From Euborellia annulipes (Eukaryota; Arthropoda; Insecta; Dermaptera; Anisolabididae), in the NCBI GenBank assembly GCA_023213315.1, contig JAKCPI010002801.1, positions 1-64,000 of the forward strand: 64,000 nt of DNA, given 5' to 3'. Numbering within the stretch: position 1 is the stretch's first letter; the number at the start of each line of letters is the position of its first letter. The translations under genes and the position numbers were made by a program. Under the pieces are notes generated by a model that worked only from the letters and a program-made list of their open reading frames with translations, ran no database searches and was not told where the DNA came from. Shown one piece after another: positions 22,198 through 33,529 of the stretch.

Positions 22198-22414
22198 ACG
22201 CACATGTATGCATTCAGTATGGTTAAAAAAGTTAGCAAACGGGGTAACCGAAGAAGTATTTCAGAAGAAAAATGAAATTTTTAATAAAAATAAAATTAAA
22301 TTTATTTTAGTAAGAAATACAAAAAAAAAAAAAAAAAAAAATTAAATAAAGCCCATATGAGAGAAAAAATTGTATTTCGATCTCCAAAAACTGACTATAT
22401 TTACGACGGTATAT

Positions 22415-22555
22415 TAAAAAAATCTGGTGTGACTGGTCACACAACACATAACTTTATCTTACTTTCAATCCTCGAAAGGGTGTGTTTGGGCTTGTTACAC
22501 CAGATTTTTTTTTGTGTCGAGATATATTTAGTTTCCAACAGTATGGTTAATTCGC
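22415..22555 (+). repeat. Rep-A left end
   Basis: Hairpin AAATCTGGTGTGACTGG ... CACCAGATTTTTT plus the 'gatatatttagtttccaaca' block, then replaced by T-rich SINE-B tail sequence. Confidence 0.8.
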
Positions 22556-22589
22556 TTTTTTTTATTTTATTTATTTTTTTTTTTCAAAA

Positions 22590-22680
22590 ACACTTTTTTC
22601 CCATTCACACACACATACACACAGTCTTTTCGGCAACCTAGGCAGTATAAGACTTTATACAATAACCGTTATTATGAATA
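22590..22680 (-). repeat. SINE-B 3' tail fragment
   Basis: 'cattcacacac', 'gtcttttcggcaacctaggc', 'aaccgttatt' in minus orientation; the tRNA head is missing. Confidence 0.7.
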
Positions 22681-22683
22681 TAT

Positions 22684-22868
22684 CAAGGGCGTATAGAGAA
22701 ATTTTTTTCGGGGGGCCTGAACTCAAAAATTTTTCTGCGGAAAATTTTTTTTTAAGAAACTAAATTTTTTTTCACACGAAATTCTTTGCGGAACATTTTT
22801 TCCTTTGCGGAACTAAAGTTTTCCATCCTGGGGAAAAATTTGTTGCGCTGTTGTCTGTATATCCCTAT
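22684..22868. mobile_element. hAT-type MITE, decayed
   Basis: Starts CAAGGGCGTATAGAGAAATT like the 14413/20407 family; the far end near TATATCCCT is eroded and no clean duplication remains. Confidence 0.55.
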
Positions 22869-23034
22869 ATATGTATATGTGTTTGGGAAATTTCGGAAGG
22901 GGGGGTGGCTCTGTTGCCGAAAAAGACCTTAAATTAATTAAAAATAATAATTTTATTTTCATAATCAAGATAGCCGTGGGGCCTGGCAACGGAAAAGAGT
23001 CGGAATTGGTGTCCCCGAGCAATCAGCGTGTTGA

Positions 23035-23125
23035 ACGTACCCCGGTAGCCATCGATACTATGTATTTAAAAGATCAAACCCCTAAATGGCCTCGGTAGCC
23101 GAAAAGGGATTTTAAAAAATTAAGA
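23035..23125 (+). repeat. SINE-C-like tail fragment
   Basis: 'cccctaaatggcctcggtag' followed by 'ccgaaaagggattttaaaaa'. Confidence 0.45.
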
Positions 23126-23796
23126 AAAAGCGAGGGTCCGCCGCAGGTCAAATGAAGATAAATGTTTACTTTATTGTACCCTATATCACCAAAAGAACAT
23201 TAAATCATGAGTCGTTAATATAAAACAATGAAGTCTGTGGCCCGGTACGAAAAATTATTTTCGAATAATCTTCTTTGTAGGAATAATTTGATGACTAATC
23301 ATCTGATTAATATTTTGGAGCAACCCATTTATTCTATTTTCCTAAAATTTCTACATTCATATTGGAAAAATTGAGAGTTTATTAATAGAAAAAACACCAG
23401 GATTGATTGATTGATTGATTTGTTTGATTAAAGTCTTAAAGAGAGAGAAAAAAAGTTTTATGAAATGAATTTTTTCCACTATAATAATATTTATATACGA
23501 GAGTAGGCCTAATGCAGAAAAAATCCTTTCTATCAGAGATTTCAAATAATAAAATAAGCCTGATTAGTAACATTGACAGGCAAAATACGTAGAAAGACAA
23601 AGTCCATGAGAGATTAAGATATATTAATAGATAATACACGAATAGTTGACATTTGATATTTTAGATATCTCTATATATAATTCGCCAATGTCCGTCTATC
23701 TGGATATCTCAACAAACTGTATAAATTTTAAAAACAAACTCGTGTAAAGTGAAAAAAAAACAACTTTTACTTTTTCTTATTTTTTATTGGAACCAA

Positions 23797-24159
23797 GTTC
23801 TTTAACGCGGTTTACGCAGGGTGAATTGGAAGAAAATGTAACGTAACAAAAACGCGTTCCTAACAAAAATGCGTTCCCAGCGCCCGAGTGACGGCGGAGG
23901 AAGACGAGATTAGACGAAGTCTTGGCGAGGCCACGCCCACCTTCTCCTTCTCTTTATTTCCTTCTATCCAGTAGGCGGGAAATTGCTTCCCGAGTGCGAG
24001 CAAGAGGTTCCAGCGGGCGCAGCTTCCTGGCTAGATGGCCTTCTGCTGGCTTTCCGTCTATTTAAATAATATTCATATTAAATTATATTCTGAGTTGAAA
24101 AAAGGGGTGAGGAACTTCGTTCCTGGCTGGGGTCCTACCTCCCCACACATTTGCTTTTT
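23797..24159 (+). repeat. Rep-E copy 1
   Basis: ~330-360-bp interspersed repeat, GC-richer than its surroundings. It starts TTCTTTAACGCGG, contains CGTTCCCAGCGCCCGAG and GGCGAGGCCACGCCCACCTT, and ends near a small hairpin GAGGAACTTCGTTCCT followed by 'tttgctttt'. Three copies in the window, all on the plus strand, are colinear. No ORF. Class unknown. Confidence 0.85.
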
Positions 24160-24164
24160 GTTTT

Positions 24165-24212
24165 AAGGACTTTTTCGGCATCGACGGGCATTTAGTCCCC
24201 ATCCTTAAAAAA
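24165..24212 (-). repeat. SINE-C tail fragment
   Basis: 'aaggactttttcggcatc ... gggcatttagtcccc' matches the SINE-C 3' part in reverse. Confidence 0.45.
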
Positions 24213-24351
24213 GGCTTTCTAAAAATTTATTTTGCTTCCGAAAGGTAGGATATTCAAGTCGATGAAAAAACACTTAAGGTTGAAATAATAAAATCAAATT
24301 CGAAGAGGACTTTCTAAAGATTACATGAGTACATATCTTAACAGAAGAAAA

Positions 24352-24922
24352 ATCAAAAATCTGGTGTGACTGAAGGCACACACCCTTTTGGTAATCGAAA
24401 GTTGTGTTCTGTGCTTGTCACACCAGATTTTTTGTGTCGACATATATTTAGTTCCCGACAGTACGGAACATTTGAGTTCAGATGTAAAATTTATAAGTAT
24501 GGGAAAATATTTATATTTTGTTACCATGGCAACCATTTCTCCTATCTTTCCTATGGAGTACAAGAGTAAAGTGGTATTCAGAAGATTTCAAATGCAAAAT
24601 GAGAATATACATTTTAAAGAGCATCTAAAAAATAATTGATTTAACAGTAGTTTTTGACCGATTTTGTTTAAAAGCTTTTTTTCACGCCCTAGGAGGGTGG
24701 TTAACTAAAATTTCAAACTCCTAGCTCAATTCCTTCATGCTTTAAATTGAACATAGACAGACAGACACACAAACAGACTAACCATGTCGCGGAAACCACA
24801 TTTTTTGATTCAGGCGACCTCAAAACGTGTATATCCATCAAAATCTCGACATCGAATTTTTGACATGAATTCAATACTTTCTCTCTATATATATTAACAT
24901 ATATAGAGGTAAGAGAAAGTAA
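24352..24922 (+). repeat. Rep-A, internally deleted
   Basis: Both hairpins are present. The segment between 'aaaataattgattt' and the GGCCGATTTTG block is missing. Confidence 0.85.
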
Positions 24923-25039
24923 TTAACTGAGTTAGGGCTCTGCTATTTATGTATCTCTCTATTTATGTATTTTGTATTCCATAAGTTTGTTAGGCAAAAT
25001 CAAAATCCAAGTATTTATTTATATCCCTTAGCGCTGGCA

Positions 25040-25780
25040 TTTTTTTTTTTTTTTTTTTTATTAAAAATTTTAAAATTAATAGCTCAAGAGAGTTGAAAGG
25101 GTAATAATATTAATTCAGGGGGCTGCCTGTCTGCCTGTTGGGCCCTTTTAGGGCGTAGAGAGAGAGCAAGAGAAAGAGAAAAGCTTGGAGAATTCGAAAA
25201 TAGATTTGCCAAAAGCCTGCCTATCGATCTTGGCACCGAAACGGAGGCACAAATGTATCTGCGGCGGTGTAAACTCCACCTCCTTGCCATCACATGGATG
25301 GAGGGAAAAGAGATGAGAGGACGCTTAAAACGGGAATCTCTCGAATTTATGTTTTCTTAATGGAATTTTTAAAAATAGATTAAATGGGGGAAATTATTAA
25401 AGGAAATTATTTTAACGGAATAAATATATATATATATATATATATTTAAATAAAAAGCTAATAAATTTAAATACATTATCGCGCTTGGGGGAAAAAAAAC
25501 GTAGAGTTTCTGGGATTTTCTAACGTCAGGTGCACACTTTGGAATATTTTATTAAACAGCACTCAAAAAAAGAGAGGGAGAAATCAAATTTGTTCAATTA
25601 TTATTTCACGATTCTAAAAAAAATATTGGCACTCTTCTCTTTCTATTTATGTAGGCTTCAATCGATTCGAAAAAAAGTTAATTTTACCTTATTTTAATTT
25701 CAGTTCCGGGATGACCGAGATGGGGCTTGGTGTTTTTTTTCTTTCTCTTTCCTATATATGTAATCTCTATATTTACAGTA
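25040..25780. other. Non-repetitive stretch
   Basis: 25084-25330 is GC-richer unique sequence with weak ORFs on both strands. A TTTTAATTTCAG 3' splice-like site stands at 25703 (plus), and (TA)n lies at 25424-25445. No exon is called. Confidence 0.3.
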
Positions 25781-25782
25781 TA

Positions 25783-26282
25783 CGAAGGCAGGTCAATAAG
25801 TCCGTGACTTTTTGAATTTCCCGCCTCTTAACTGAAATGACAACACTGCTCCTGTCAGCAGGCAACTATCAGCTGACTCCTGTCGCAACTGGTTCTTTTA
25901 GTTTTTGTTTGACATCCATTAATACCAGACTACCTTGTGATTTGAGAAGAAAATGGAAAAGAGTGAATTTCGCAGTTTCCATGCCAAAAATCCATGAATT
26001 GAGATACGAATTGCTCCATCATCCGCCCTATTCTCCGGATTTAGCCCCGAGTGACTATTTCTTGTTTCCAAATCTGAAAAATTGGCTCGGCGGAAAGAGA
26101 TTTGACTCCAACGATGATTTTGATGCCCTCGACAAATCTTATTTTTTGGAAGGGATAAAAAAATTGGAGAAACGTTGGACAAAATGTATAGAGCTCAAAG
26201 GAGACTACGTTGAAAAATAAAATAATTTTTTATCCAAAAACCTGGGTTTCATTCAAAAAGCCACGGACTTATTGACCTGCCC
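25783..26282 (+). mobile_element. Internally deleted mariner element
   Basis: 500 bp between TA dinucleotides (25781-25782, 26283-26284). TIRs share GGCAGGTCAATAAGTCCGTG. The 5' leader and first codons of a mariner transposase (ATG at 25953, encoding MEKSEFR) are joined directly to the C-terminal part. The middle of the transposase, with most of the catalytic domain, is gone. Cannot move unaided. Confidence 0.92.
25953..26220 (+). pseudogene. mariner transposase remnant (5' tip plus C-terminus)
   Basis: The surviving C-terminal reading frame (about 25980-26220) includes HHPPYSPDLAPSDYFLF, the mariner block that carries the third acidic catalytic residue, then NLKNWLGGKRFDS and a lysine-rich end before TAA. 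A full mariner transposase is ~340-350 residues; here about 80 C-terminal residues remain. The original start (25953) is in a different frame from the C-terminus, so the deletion junction also shifts frame. The open frame that runs in from 25837 is leader sequence read by chance. The helix-turn-helix DNA-binding region and the first catalytic residues are absent. A defective relic, useful only for dating the family. Confidence 0.9.
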
Positions 26283-26329
26283 TAGTATAAAGAGAACTCA
26301 CTGACTTACAATCATCGCACAGCCTAAAG

Positions 26330-26710
26330 GCCTAAAAAGCTGTAATTTGGCATGTAGGGTCCTTTTGTGCCCTAGGCGTCATTTAAGAATCGATTTTTCG
26401 AAATTCTAATTTTAAGAACTCCAAATGGTCATTTATAGGTAAAATTTTGATTTTACATTAATTTCTAAACCAGAAGAGATATCAATTTACTTTTTTCGCT
26501 AAAACCTTCCTTAGATGAATATCTAAAATCATGGTTTCAGGGTTTTTTGAAATTAGGCCCCAAAGTACCCTAAATTGGCATTTTTGTGAAAAATACATCT
26601 TTTATTTGGATTTTTCCATCTAGGAGGCTCGCAGTACTCGTGGATCATCAATCGGGGTGATTTCTTCAAAATGACTCGAAATAAAAATTTTCAACCTCCA
26701 AGTCGTCCAT
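26330..26710 (+). repeat. Rep-F copy 2
   Basis: Colinear with 18612-19050 but without the MITE. It contains 'ctgtaatttggcatgtaggg', 'tcgaaattctaattttaag' and 'gagatatcaatttac'. Confidence 0.5.
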
Positions 26711-26839
26711 TAAATTAGGTGTATTACCCGTTATATATTTCCCTACTTTTTACAACTGTGGTCACCCAGCATCTGCGTTTTCGATAGTTAGTTATCGGAG
26801 CTCAACACCCCCCTCCCCTCTTCCCGAAATTATTATAAT

Positions 26840-27110
26840 TTTAATCTTTATATATATAATCTTCTGCAAGTCACTGAACCCTTCCTAAACGACTGAACCG
26901 ATTATGATGAAATTTTTTGCCTGTGTTTGGGTGAGCCCCGGAAAGGTTAAGATACACAAAAAAATCTTAAGTTCATGAATAATTAACAGTTAAAATAATC
27001 TATATAAACAAAAATGAAATGGGAAAAATGTATGTATGTATACTGTCCATTCCAATGCAAATCGGTAAGCCGCGATGTTAGTAAGGGTAGTTTTTCAAGG
27101 GCGGAATCAC
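26840..27110 (+). repeat. Helitron-like 5' sequence, tentative
   Basis: 'gactgaaccgattatgatga' plus 'aaattttttgcctgtgtt' and a second block 'tctatataaacaaaaatgaa' resemble the 5' parts of arthropod Helitrons. Related phrases recur at 58225-58380 and 63372-63515. No boundary proof. Confidence 0.3.
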
Positions 27111-27845
27111 AGGAACCTCGAGGCTGAATTGGATTTGGTATTGCTTATGTATTTTTGTATTAATTTTTTGTGATACGATGTATTTAAATTGTTTTTATAA
27201 TTTTATTTTTCTCTTCTTCTGTCCTTAATGGGTTGTGGTTACTCAGGAGTAGCTTCCAAGGGAATAATGCTGAGATGAGTTCCAGTTTCCTTCCTCAGGT
27301 GGAGGCATCTCAAATGGAGTTGGGTAATATTTTGCTTTTAAAACTGTCTTCATCTCAGAATTATGAGCTCAACTGCTTATCCCCTCGGCTAATCTATAAT
27401 TGTATTATTTAATTTTTCAAAAAGGAGTATTTTTGCCAATGGCCTCAGTAGCTGATGCGCCCTAAAGCCTCTACACCAATCAAAAGTATTTAGTTAGAAA
27501 AAAAGTATTTATTAATAAATTCTAAAGATTTCTCGTATTTATCCAATTTTTCGGAATGCCAAAAATAAAAACGATAGAATGAAGGAGAAAAAAATTATCA
27601 ATAATTTCCCAATAAATGGATTTTTGTTAATAAAGATTGATTTGAATAATTTCTATTTTTATCTTTTTAGCAAAAAACAAATAAATAAATAATTGATGAC
27701 CCTTCCCAATTCCGACATACCGTATAACAACCCCTCTATTTTGATTTTCTTTTTTTTTTTTTGTTCCTCTTTTAAACCCTCGATTCATTTGACACATATT
27801 TTTGTACTGTAGGTCAGATCAAATTGAGGGATAATTGTTGAGGCG
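27111..27845. other. Unassigned stretch
   Basis: No gene or family recognised; a SINE-like 'gcctctacaccaa' occurs near 27468. Confidence 0.35.
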
Positions 27846-28512
27846 TTTTTACTTTCTCTTACCTATATGTATATGATAATATATAGACAGAAAGTATTGG
27901 GTCCATGTCGAAAATTCGATGTCGAGATTTTGATGGATATACACGTTTTGAGGTCTGCTGAATAAAAAAAAGTGGTTTTCGCGACATGGTCTGTCTGTGT
28001 GTTTGTTAACAAAATATCTCAAGAACGAAAAGAGCTAGGAAGTTAAAATTTTATATTTAAGTGAGGCACCCCCATGTGACGTGACACGAAGCTTTTGAAC
28101 AAAATTGGCCAAAGAGTACTAGTACTTTACTGATGCACTTTTTCAGTTTTTTTCAATTTTCTCTAAATTAGCTCCAACGATTTTTTTTTTTTAATTCAAA
28201 TATCAATTCTTTTTTAGATTCTCTTTAAAATGTATATTCTCATTTTGTCATTGAAATCTTCTGAAGACCACTTTACTCTTGATACTTCATATGAAAAGAT
28301 AGGAGAAATGGATGCCATTGTAATATAAAAATATAAATATTTTCCCATACTTATAGATTTTACATCTTGAAAATCGAATGTAGCGTACTGTCGGAAACTA
28401 AATACATGTCGACACAAAAAATCTGGTGTGACAAGCACAGTACACAACATTCTATTACCGAAGGTAAGAGAAAGAGTTGTGTGCTGTGTGCCAGTCACAC
28501 CAGATTTTTTTG
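27846..28512 (-). repeat. Rep-A, full-length copy
   Basis: Right hairpin 27848-27893, left hairpin 28420-28508, complete middle. The two hairpins and the middle are in the same order as at 2219. Confidence 0.9.
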
Positions 28513-30035
28513 AGATGATGTTGCTAAGAAAAATATGTCCTGTCTCTTATTCAAGGGAGAGACTAAATTTAGTTATTTATCAATAGGTAACAGGTTAAAA
28601 TTATAAGAATACAATTTCAGATCATTTTTCAGAATGCTGAGAAGATTGATAAGAAAAGGAATGCAGCCTACACCTGTTGAGCCATTGAGATAAATATCCT
28701 AGCTCAATCTTTTCTTCATTTTTTTTTCCCCTTTTGCTTGCCTTTTTTGTAAACTTTGTTGTTCAATTTTATTATATAGGAGAATGAAAGCTTGACAGTG
28801 TCGGATGATTGAAGGCAGTTAGCAATCATGATAGGATTTTTGCTTTAGAGAAAAGATGTTAATGCTATTCTTGAATAGGTGTCCGCTGAGAGATAAGGCT
28901 GTAGAAAGCCCGATAAAGTCATAAATTAAAAAAAAAAAATTATTACATTTTTTCAACGTTTCGACTTCCGTTCTTCTTAAGCTATGTCCACAATACTTGT
29001 GCTCAAGTGGCTTGAGCTTGCCCTGCTACCATTTTCCACACTACTTCTGCTTTGGCTCGCGAGAATCCGGTCGTAGTCATTAGCCCAACATCAAGAAAGA
29101 AGAAGAATAAAAATAAAACCACCGATATCTTGTGAATAACGCACTTGAGCTAAATATTCCATTGAACATTTTTTGTAGAAAATTTAATTTCCTGTAAGTT
29201 TTTCCTTATGTTTTTTATCGTATCTTCAGGCGTTTTGTTAATAATAAAGAAAATATGACAATTTAATGGAAACAGGACTTGCGAGGCCTTCACTGACGTA
29301 ACCGGTCCGGTTTAAGTAACAATAAAACAATACTGGACATTTTAAAGAGTGTCTAATAGACTACCGATTGCAACTAATCGCAAAGAAAAATCATAAAACA
29401 GAACTGAGCTATAACAATTAAAAAAAAAAAAAAAATACCATGACTTACATGATATTTAAATGGAAAAAATTTAACGATCAAGAGGAAGTACTTAAAATTA
29501 AAATTAAGAGCTGAAATTTTTTTTTGAAACAATATTTCAGTGTGTCCGCGAAAAAAAAAAATGTTAGTTTGCAAGGCCGCAGACAGACTTGACGAGCCCC
29601 AGGGCTACTTAATAATACCACGCCCCCCTCCCACACTAAGTTTTTTCTAGTTTGTAAAAGGCTATTTTGGCCTTCATGCCACTATTTTTGAAACAGTTAG
29701 TAATTATAGCTTATTAGGGCCAGACGGACAGACACGACTTCCGGGTGATCTGGGGGTATATGGAAAAATTTTTGAAAATTAGTCATTGAAATCTGCGTTT
29801 TTAACTATCCTGAGAGGTGAAAAATATTATCAAACAGCTTGATTTATAAGCGTTTTAAATTGTGGCAACTAAGGAATAAAATTCCCCGATTTGGCCACGT
29901 TTTTAGTTCATATTACTCGTAGTATGGCCTGAAAATATCTCCAGCGTTATCATTTATCGTTCAAATAATTTTAAGATTTGAGCTTAAAGGGCCCGGGGCC
30001 CCTTAGGAAAACCATTTCATGAAAATGATTTTTTA
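28513..30035. other. Mostly unassigned; one hammerhead-like half
   Basis: At 28955-28985 the minus strand reads CTTAAGA, a short stem and GAAACGTTG. GC-rich GGGCCCGGGGCCCC lies at 29989-30003. No gene seen. Confidence 0.35.
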
Positions 30036-30050
30036 AATTATAATTTTAAG

Positions 30051-30250
30051 TAAGGTGATGGCTGTACTTTTACTAATATGAGTAGGATGGCAGCCAGGAA
30101 AGAAATCAGACAAAAATTTAATCAACGCCGACGTTTCGGACGCAAATCGCGCCCTTCCTCAGGACAATCGATTCGGGGAGATTTGCGTCCGAAACGTCGG
30201 CGTTGATTAAATTTTTGTCTGATTTCTTTCCTGGCTGCCATCCTACTTAT
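30051..30250. mobile_element. Hammerhead-bearing foldback, 200 bp
   Basis: Inverted arms 30077-30148 / 30181-30250. The left arm, read on the minus strand, is CTGAGGA, A, stem GGGCGC/GCGTCC, GAAACGTC (30162-30130); the right arm keeps only the GAAACGTC half. Flanking attataattttaag at 30037-30050 and 30251-30264 is a possible 14-bp target duplication. Confidence 0.7.
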
Positions 30251-30429
30251 ATTATAATTTTAAGATTTCGGCTTGAAGGGCCCGGGCCCGGGCCCCGGGG
30301 ATATCGCCTCCTGCCCCCCTCTGTCTGCTGACCTGTTCGTTTCAAATGAAACATCCTAATATATGTATATTTTGCTAACCTCATTACATACAAAATGATA
30401 CTAACTTCACGTAGGTGTATTTTTTTTAA

Positions 30430-30935
30430 CTCAACATTTCTGTCCGTCATCAGAGCCTCGATTAAACATTTTTTTTATTTTGTTAGGGGATGCCATTTCC
30501 ATTCCCTTGCTCTCGATTATTCTAATTTCACAATTGGCAACGAAAACGGAACTTTGAATCAATGAAATCCATAAATCACAAGAGCCCGAGAGAGTTGACT
30601 AAGTTCAACTTCTAGGAGATTTCTTCGGCAAAGTCTTTCTTCTTACTGTTGTTGCCTGTGACAAACGACCCACGCCAGGTGTTTGGGTGGGAACCTTGAC
30701 CAAACACGTCATTGTCACCTCCTCTTCTTGCACACACACTTTTATTATTAATAACCGCCATTTTTTTTGTCGTCTTCTTATTATAAATGATGAAGAGACA
30801 CGTGACCTTAGCCAATGGACAGCTATTATTCTTAATTATTTTTAATTAGCCGAAAACGCTTTTTGTTATTAATGACGATGAGCGAATCCCTTTCATATTA
30901 ATATTAATATAAAACAAGAGGGGCTTTTAGTTAGT
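30430..30935. promoter_or_regulatory. Non-repetitive island, candidate regulatory
   Basis: Contains CACGTGAC (E-box), AGCCAATGG (CCAAT), TTATTAATAACCGCCATT (homeodomain and GCCAT cores) and AATTATTTTTAATTAG. Free of the dispersed families. Function inferred from motif clustering only. Confidence 0.25.
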
Positions 30936-31226
30936 AGCATGTTAAGGGAATCCTTCATTCGAGAGTTTTCTAATGTATTAAAAATTTTCAAGTCATTTCA
31001 ATTTCGTTTTTAATTAAATATTACTCTTAAAATCTATTTCGAGGATTTTGCTATGAACCCCTTGCCTGAGCGATGATTAAAAGGGCTGCCAATGTCTTCT
31101 TAATATTATAATAGGAAATTCAGATATCTTGAAAAACGTTGATTTTACCTTTAAGATATTTTAATAAAACAAATTAGAATTAATAAGAAGTCAATATTCA
31201 AAATTCAAATTTAATCAAGTATACCC

Positions 31227-31702
31227 TGGGGGCTCGCTAGTGTAGCGGGCTAGGGTGTCGGCTTTCTACAAAGAAGATCCCTGTTCAAATCCTGGGCGTG
31301 AGGGATTTTTCATTAAATGAAAATATTTATTTAATGTAAACAAATCCTCAAGCAGGCACTGGATTGGAATATTGCATCTCACCACAATAGCCCCCAGGCA
31401 ACTCTACGAGGAGAGGGAGTTGCTGTGACCTTCCGTCCTGTGGAAGGGACGTAAAGAAGTTTCCCTCTCAGTGATGCATTCTTCGAAAGGAGTCGGTGCT
31501 GAGGGAGTCCCTCCTCAAACTAGGACATCCTCCATAGCATAGAAGAGGTTGGATATAAGGAGCCGGTTGGAACCAGAAATAAGGATTAGTTCACTAGCTA
31601 GAGACGAAAGCAGGAGGAGGAGTTAGAGATAGGAAATAATGTAGTTTCACGGGGTGCCAGTAGATGGCTACGGCGAGAGGCCGGTTGAGTTCGAGGTGTG
31701 TG
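31227..31702 (+). mobile_element. SINE-D with tRNA-like head, 3' truncated
   Basis: Head 31227-31305 has an A-box-like stretch in 'gctcgctagtgtagcggg' and B-box GTTCAAATCCTG. The long unique body (31320-31702) includes 'ctacgaggagagggagttg' and 'accagaaataaggattag'. It stops before the tail seen at 53580 and 62640. At ~500+ bp it is long for a SINE, so the body may have come from another RNA. Confidence 0.8.
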
Positions 31703-31762
31703 AAATATACAGTATAATAGAAAAGTTTCTAATTGAAGAAATGTGGTTGGTTACTCACATAC

Positions 31763-31815
31763 CCTGTCGCTTCGTTGTTGGCAAGAGAAATTAAACGATT
31801 TTCAAAACCACTCAC
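31763..31815 (-). other. Recursive splice site / 53-nt exon-like segment
   Basis: On the minus strand a long pyrimidine tract ends TTTATGTTTCAG and is followed directly by GTGAGT, so a 3' splice site is fused to a 5' splice site (NCAG|GTRAGT), the hallmark of recursive splicing. 53 nt further a second 5' splice site GTATGTGAG follows (intron from 31762). Only one frame is open through the segment and reads VSGFENRLISLANNEATG; I do not recognise it. It could be an RS-exon, a small coding exon, or both. Best host-gene signal in the window. Confidence 0.5.
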
Positions 31816-31845
31816 CTGAAACATAAAAAAAGAAAAAAAAAATAT

Positions 31846-32115
31846 TATAATATTTATTTTCATTAATCTTCTTAATGAAAAGTTTAAAATAATAATAATA
31901 ATAATAAAAAATACGAGTATGTGTTTGTGTAGTTAGTGGGTTTGCCATTGAAACTTTTAATATTATAAAATTTTATAACCCACTCACTCTATTCTTCCTC
32001 TTTATACTTTACCTTTTATTTATTTATTTATTTATTTTTTTTTTTAAATTAAATTTATAAAATTTTAAAGAGGAACTTTATTATTAATAATAAAATTATT
32101 AGAAAGTAATGTTTT
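31846..32115. other. AT-rich intron-like sequence
   Basis: Contains (AAT)n and (TTTA)n runs. A phrase 'tttgccattgaaactttta' recurs in similar form at 6187. Confidence 0.35.
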
Positions 32116-32117
32116 TT

Positions 32118-32692
32118 TACTTTCTCTTACCTCTATATATGTTAATAGAGGGAAAGATGGTATTGTTTACTTGTCAAAAACTCAATGTCGAGATTTTGAT
32201 GGATATACACGTTTTGAAATCCCCTGAGTCCAAAAAAGTGATTTTCGCGACATGATCTGTCTGTCTGAGTGTGTTCAATTTTAAGCATGAAGAAATTGAG
32301 CTAGGAGGATAAAATTTTATATTTAAGTTTTGTACCCTCCTGGACCGAGGAAAATAAGCTTTTAAACAAAATCGGCCAAAAAGTACTAATACTTTACTGA
32401 TGTACATTTTCAGTTTTTTTCGATTTTTTCAATATTCGCTCAAAGGATTTTTTTTTTTAATTCATAAATCAAATATTTATTAGATGCTCTTTAAAAAGTA
32501 TATCAGTGAAATTTTTCGTTGAAATCGTTTGAAGTACACTTTACTGATGTGGAAGCATTCGTAGCTCAGCCCCATCTATGAATCATCGCCTTTAGAACTA
32601 AAGTGCTAACAGCAACTAAATATATCTCAACACCTGCCGAAGAGTAAGAGAAAGTTGTGTGGTGCTGTGCGCCAGTCACACCAGATTTTTTT
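32118..32692 (-). repeat. Rep-A' copy
   Basis: Right hairpin, middle and the A' block 'gaagcattcgtagctcag', ending in a half left hairpin (GTCACACCAGATTTTT). Confidence 0.8.
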
Positions 32693-32947
32693 TTATGAAA
32701 TAACAAAGGAATTTCACTCTACTTTATTTCAATATAAGTTTTTAAAAAATAGAAGAGTATGTATGACCCAGAGGTAGAGCATTAGGGGGGGGGGGAGAAA
32801 TTAAATTCTCGAACCCTTCCCCTCATCAAAAATTTCTGACTACGTCTATGATCCTTCTCAATGTCAAACAGAACAAAAAATGGAGAATGAAGTAGTCGGA
32901 AATCCTCAGGTTTTATCACAAATAATATTCCACTAATGAGAAGATTC

Positions 32948-32970
32948 CTGAGGAAAGTCTCCGAAACGTC
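32948..32970 (+). ncRNA. Hammerhead-like core, truncated
   Basis: CTGAGGA, AAGTCTCC, GAAACGTC; both boxes present, stem II lost. Confidence 0.4.
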
Positions 32971-33019
32971 AACAGAAATGAATAAATAAATCATGTCGGA
33001 TTTTATTTTCTTAGTCAAA

Positions 33020-33525
33020 ATAGAATAAATAAATAAACCAGAGAGAGAGAGAGAGAAATTTTATTATTAAATTTAAAATAATTTTTTTTTATACTATGAA
33101 AAATTGAAAAGGTAAAGTGGCTTTTCTAAGTTTTTTTTTTCCACCAAAAAAAGAGAGAGAGAGAGAGAGGGTTGAATATGAATAGACCAAAGGGAGAGAG
33201 AAATATGTTTCGATCCAATCGAGAAAAGAAGACCGTAACAGTAACAGAGTATTTTTTCTATTCGCAGATATTTAGTTATTTATCTAACATAAATGTTAGA
33301 GTAAAAATAAAAAAAATATAGTAATTTTTTAGTTTCTTTTTTTTTTCTTTTAGATCTAAATTAATTTAACGGAAAATAAACAATCGCGTTTATTTAACTC
33401 AAATTTTTTTTTTTTTTTTTTGATTTTTGATTTATTTGTTATTCATAATAATAGAGGCAAAAAAGAATTGAAGGATAAATAGAAATGGATATGCAAAAAA
33501 GTTGTTTACATATTCAACATTTACA
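33020..33525. other. GA microsatellites and T runs
   Basis: (GA)n at 33040-33055 and 33149-33168; long T run near 33405. Nothing else recognised. Confidence 0.5.
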
Positions 33526-33529
33526 GTTT

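Noticed and set aside
25690..25745. Exon after TTTTAATTTCAG (plus) or leader ending AATAAG|GTAAAATT (minus)
   Set aside because: Both strands give half-plausible splice signals in the same 50 bp; neither can be preferred.
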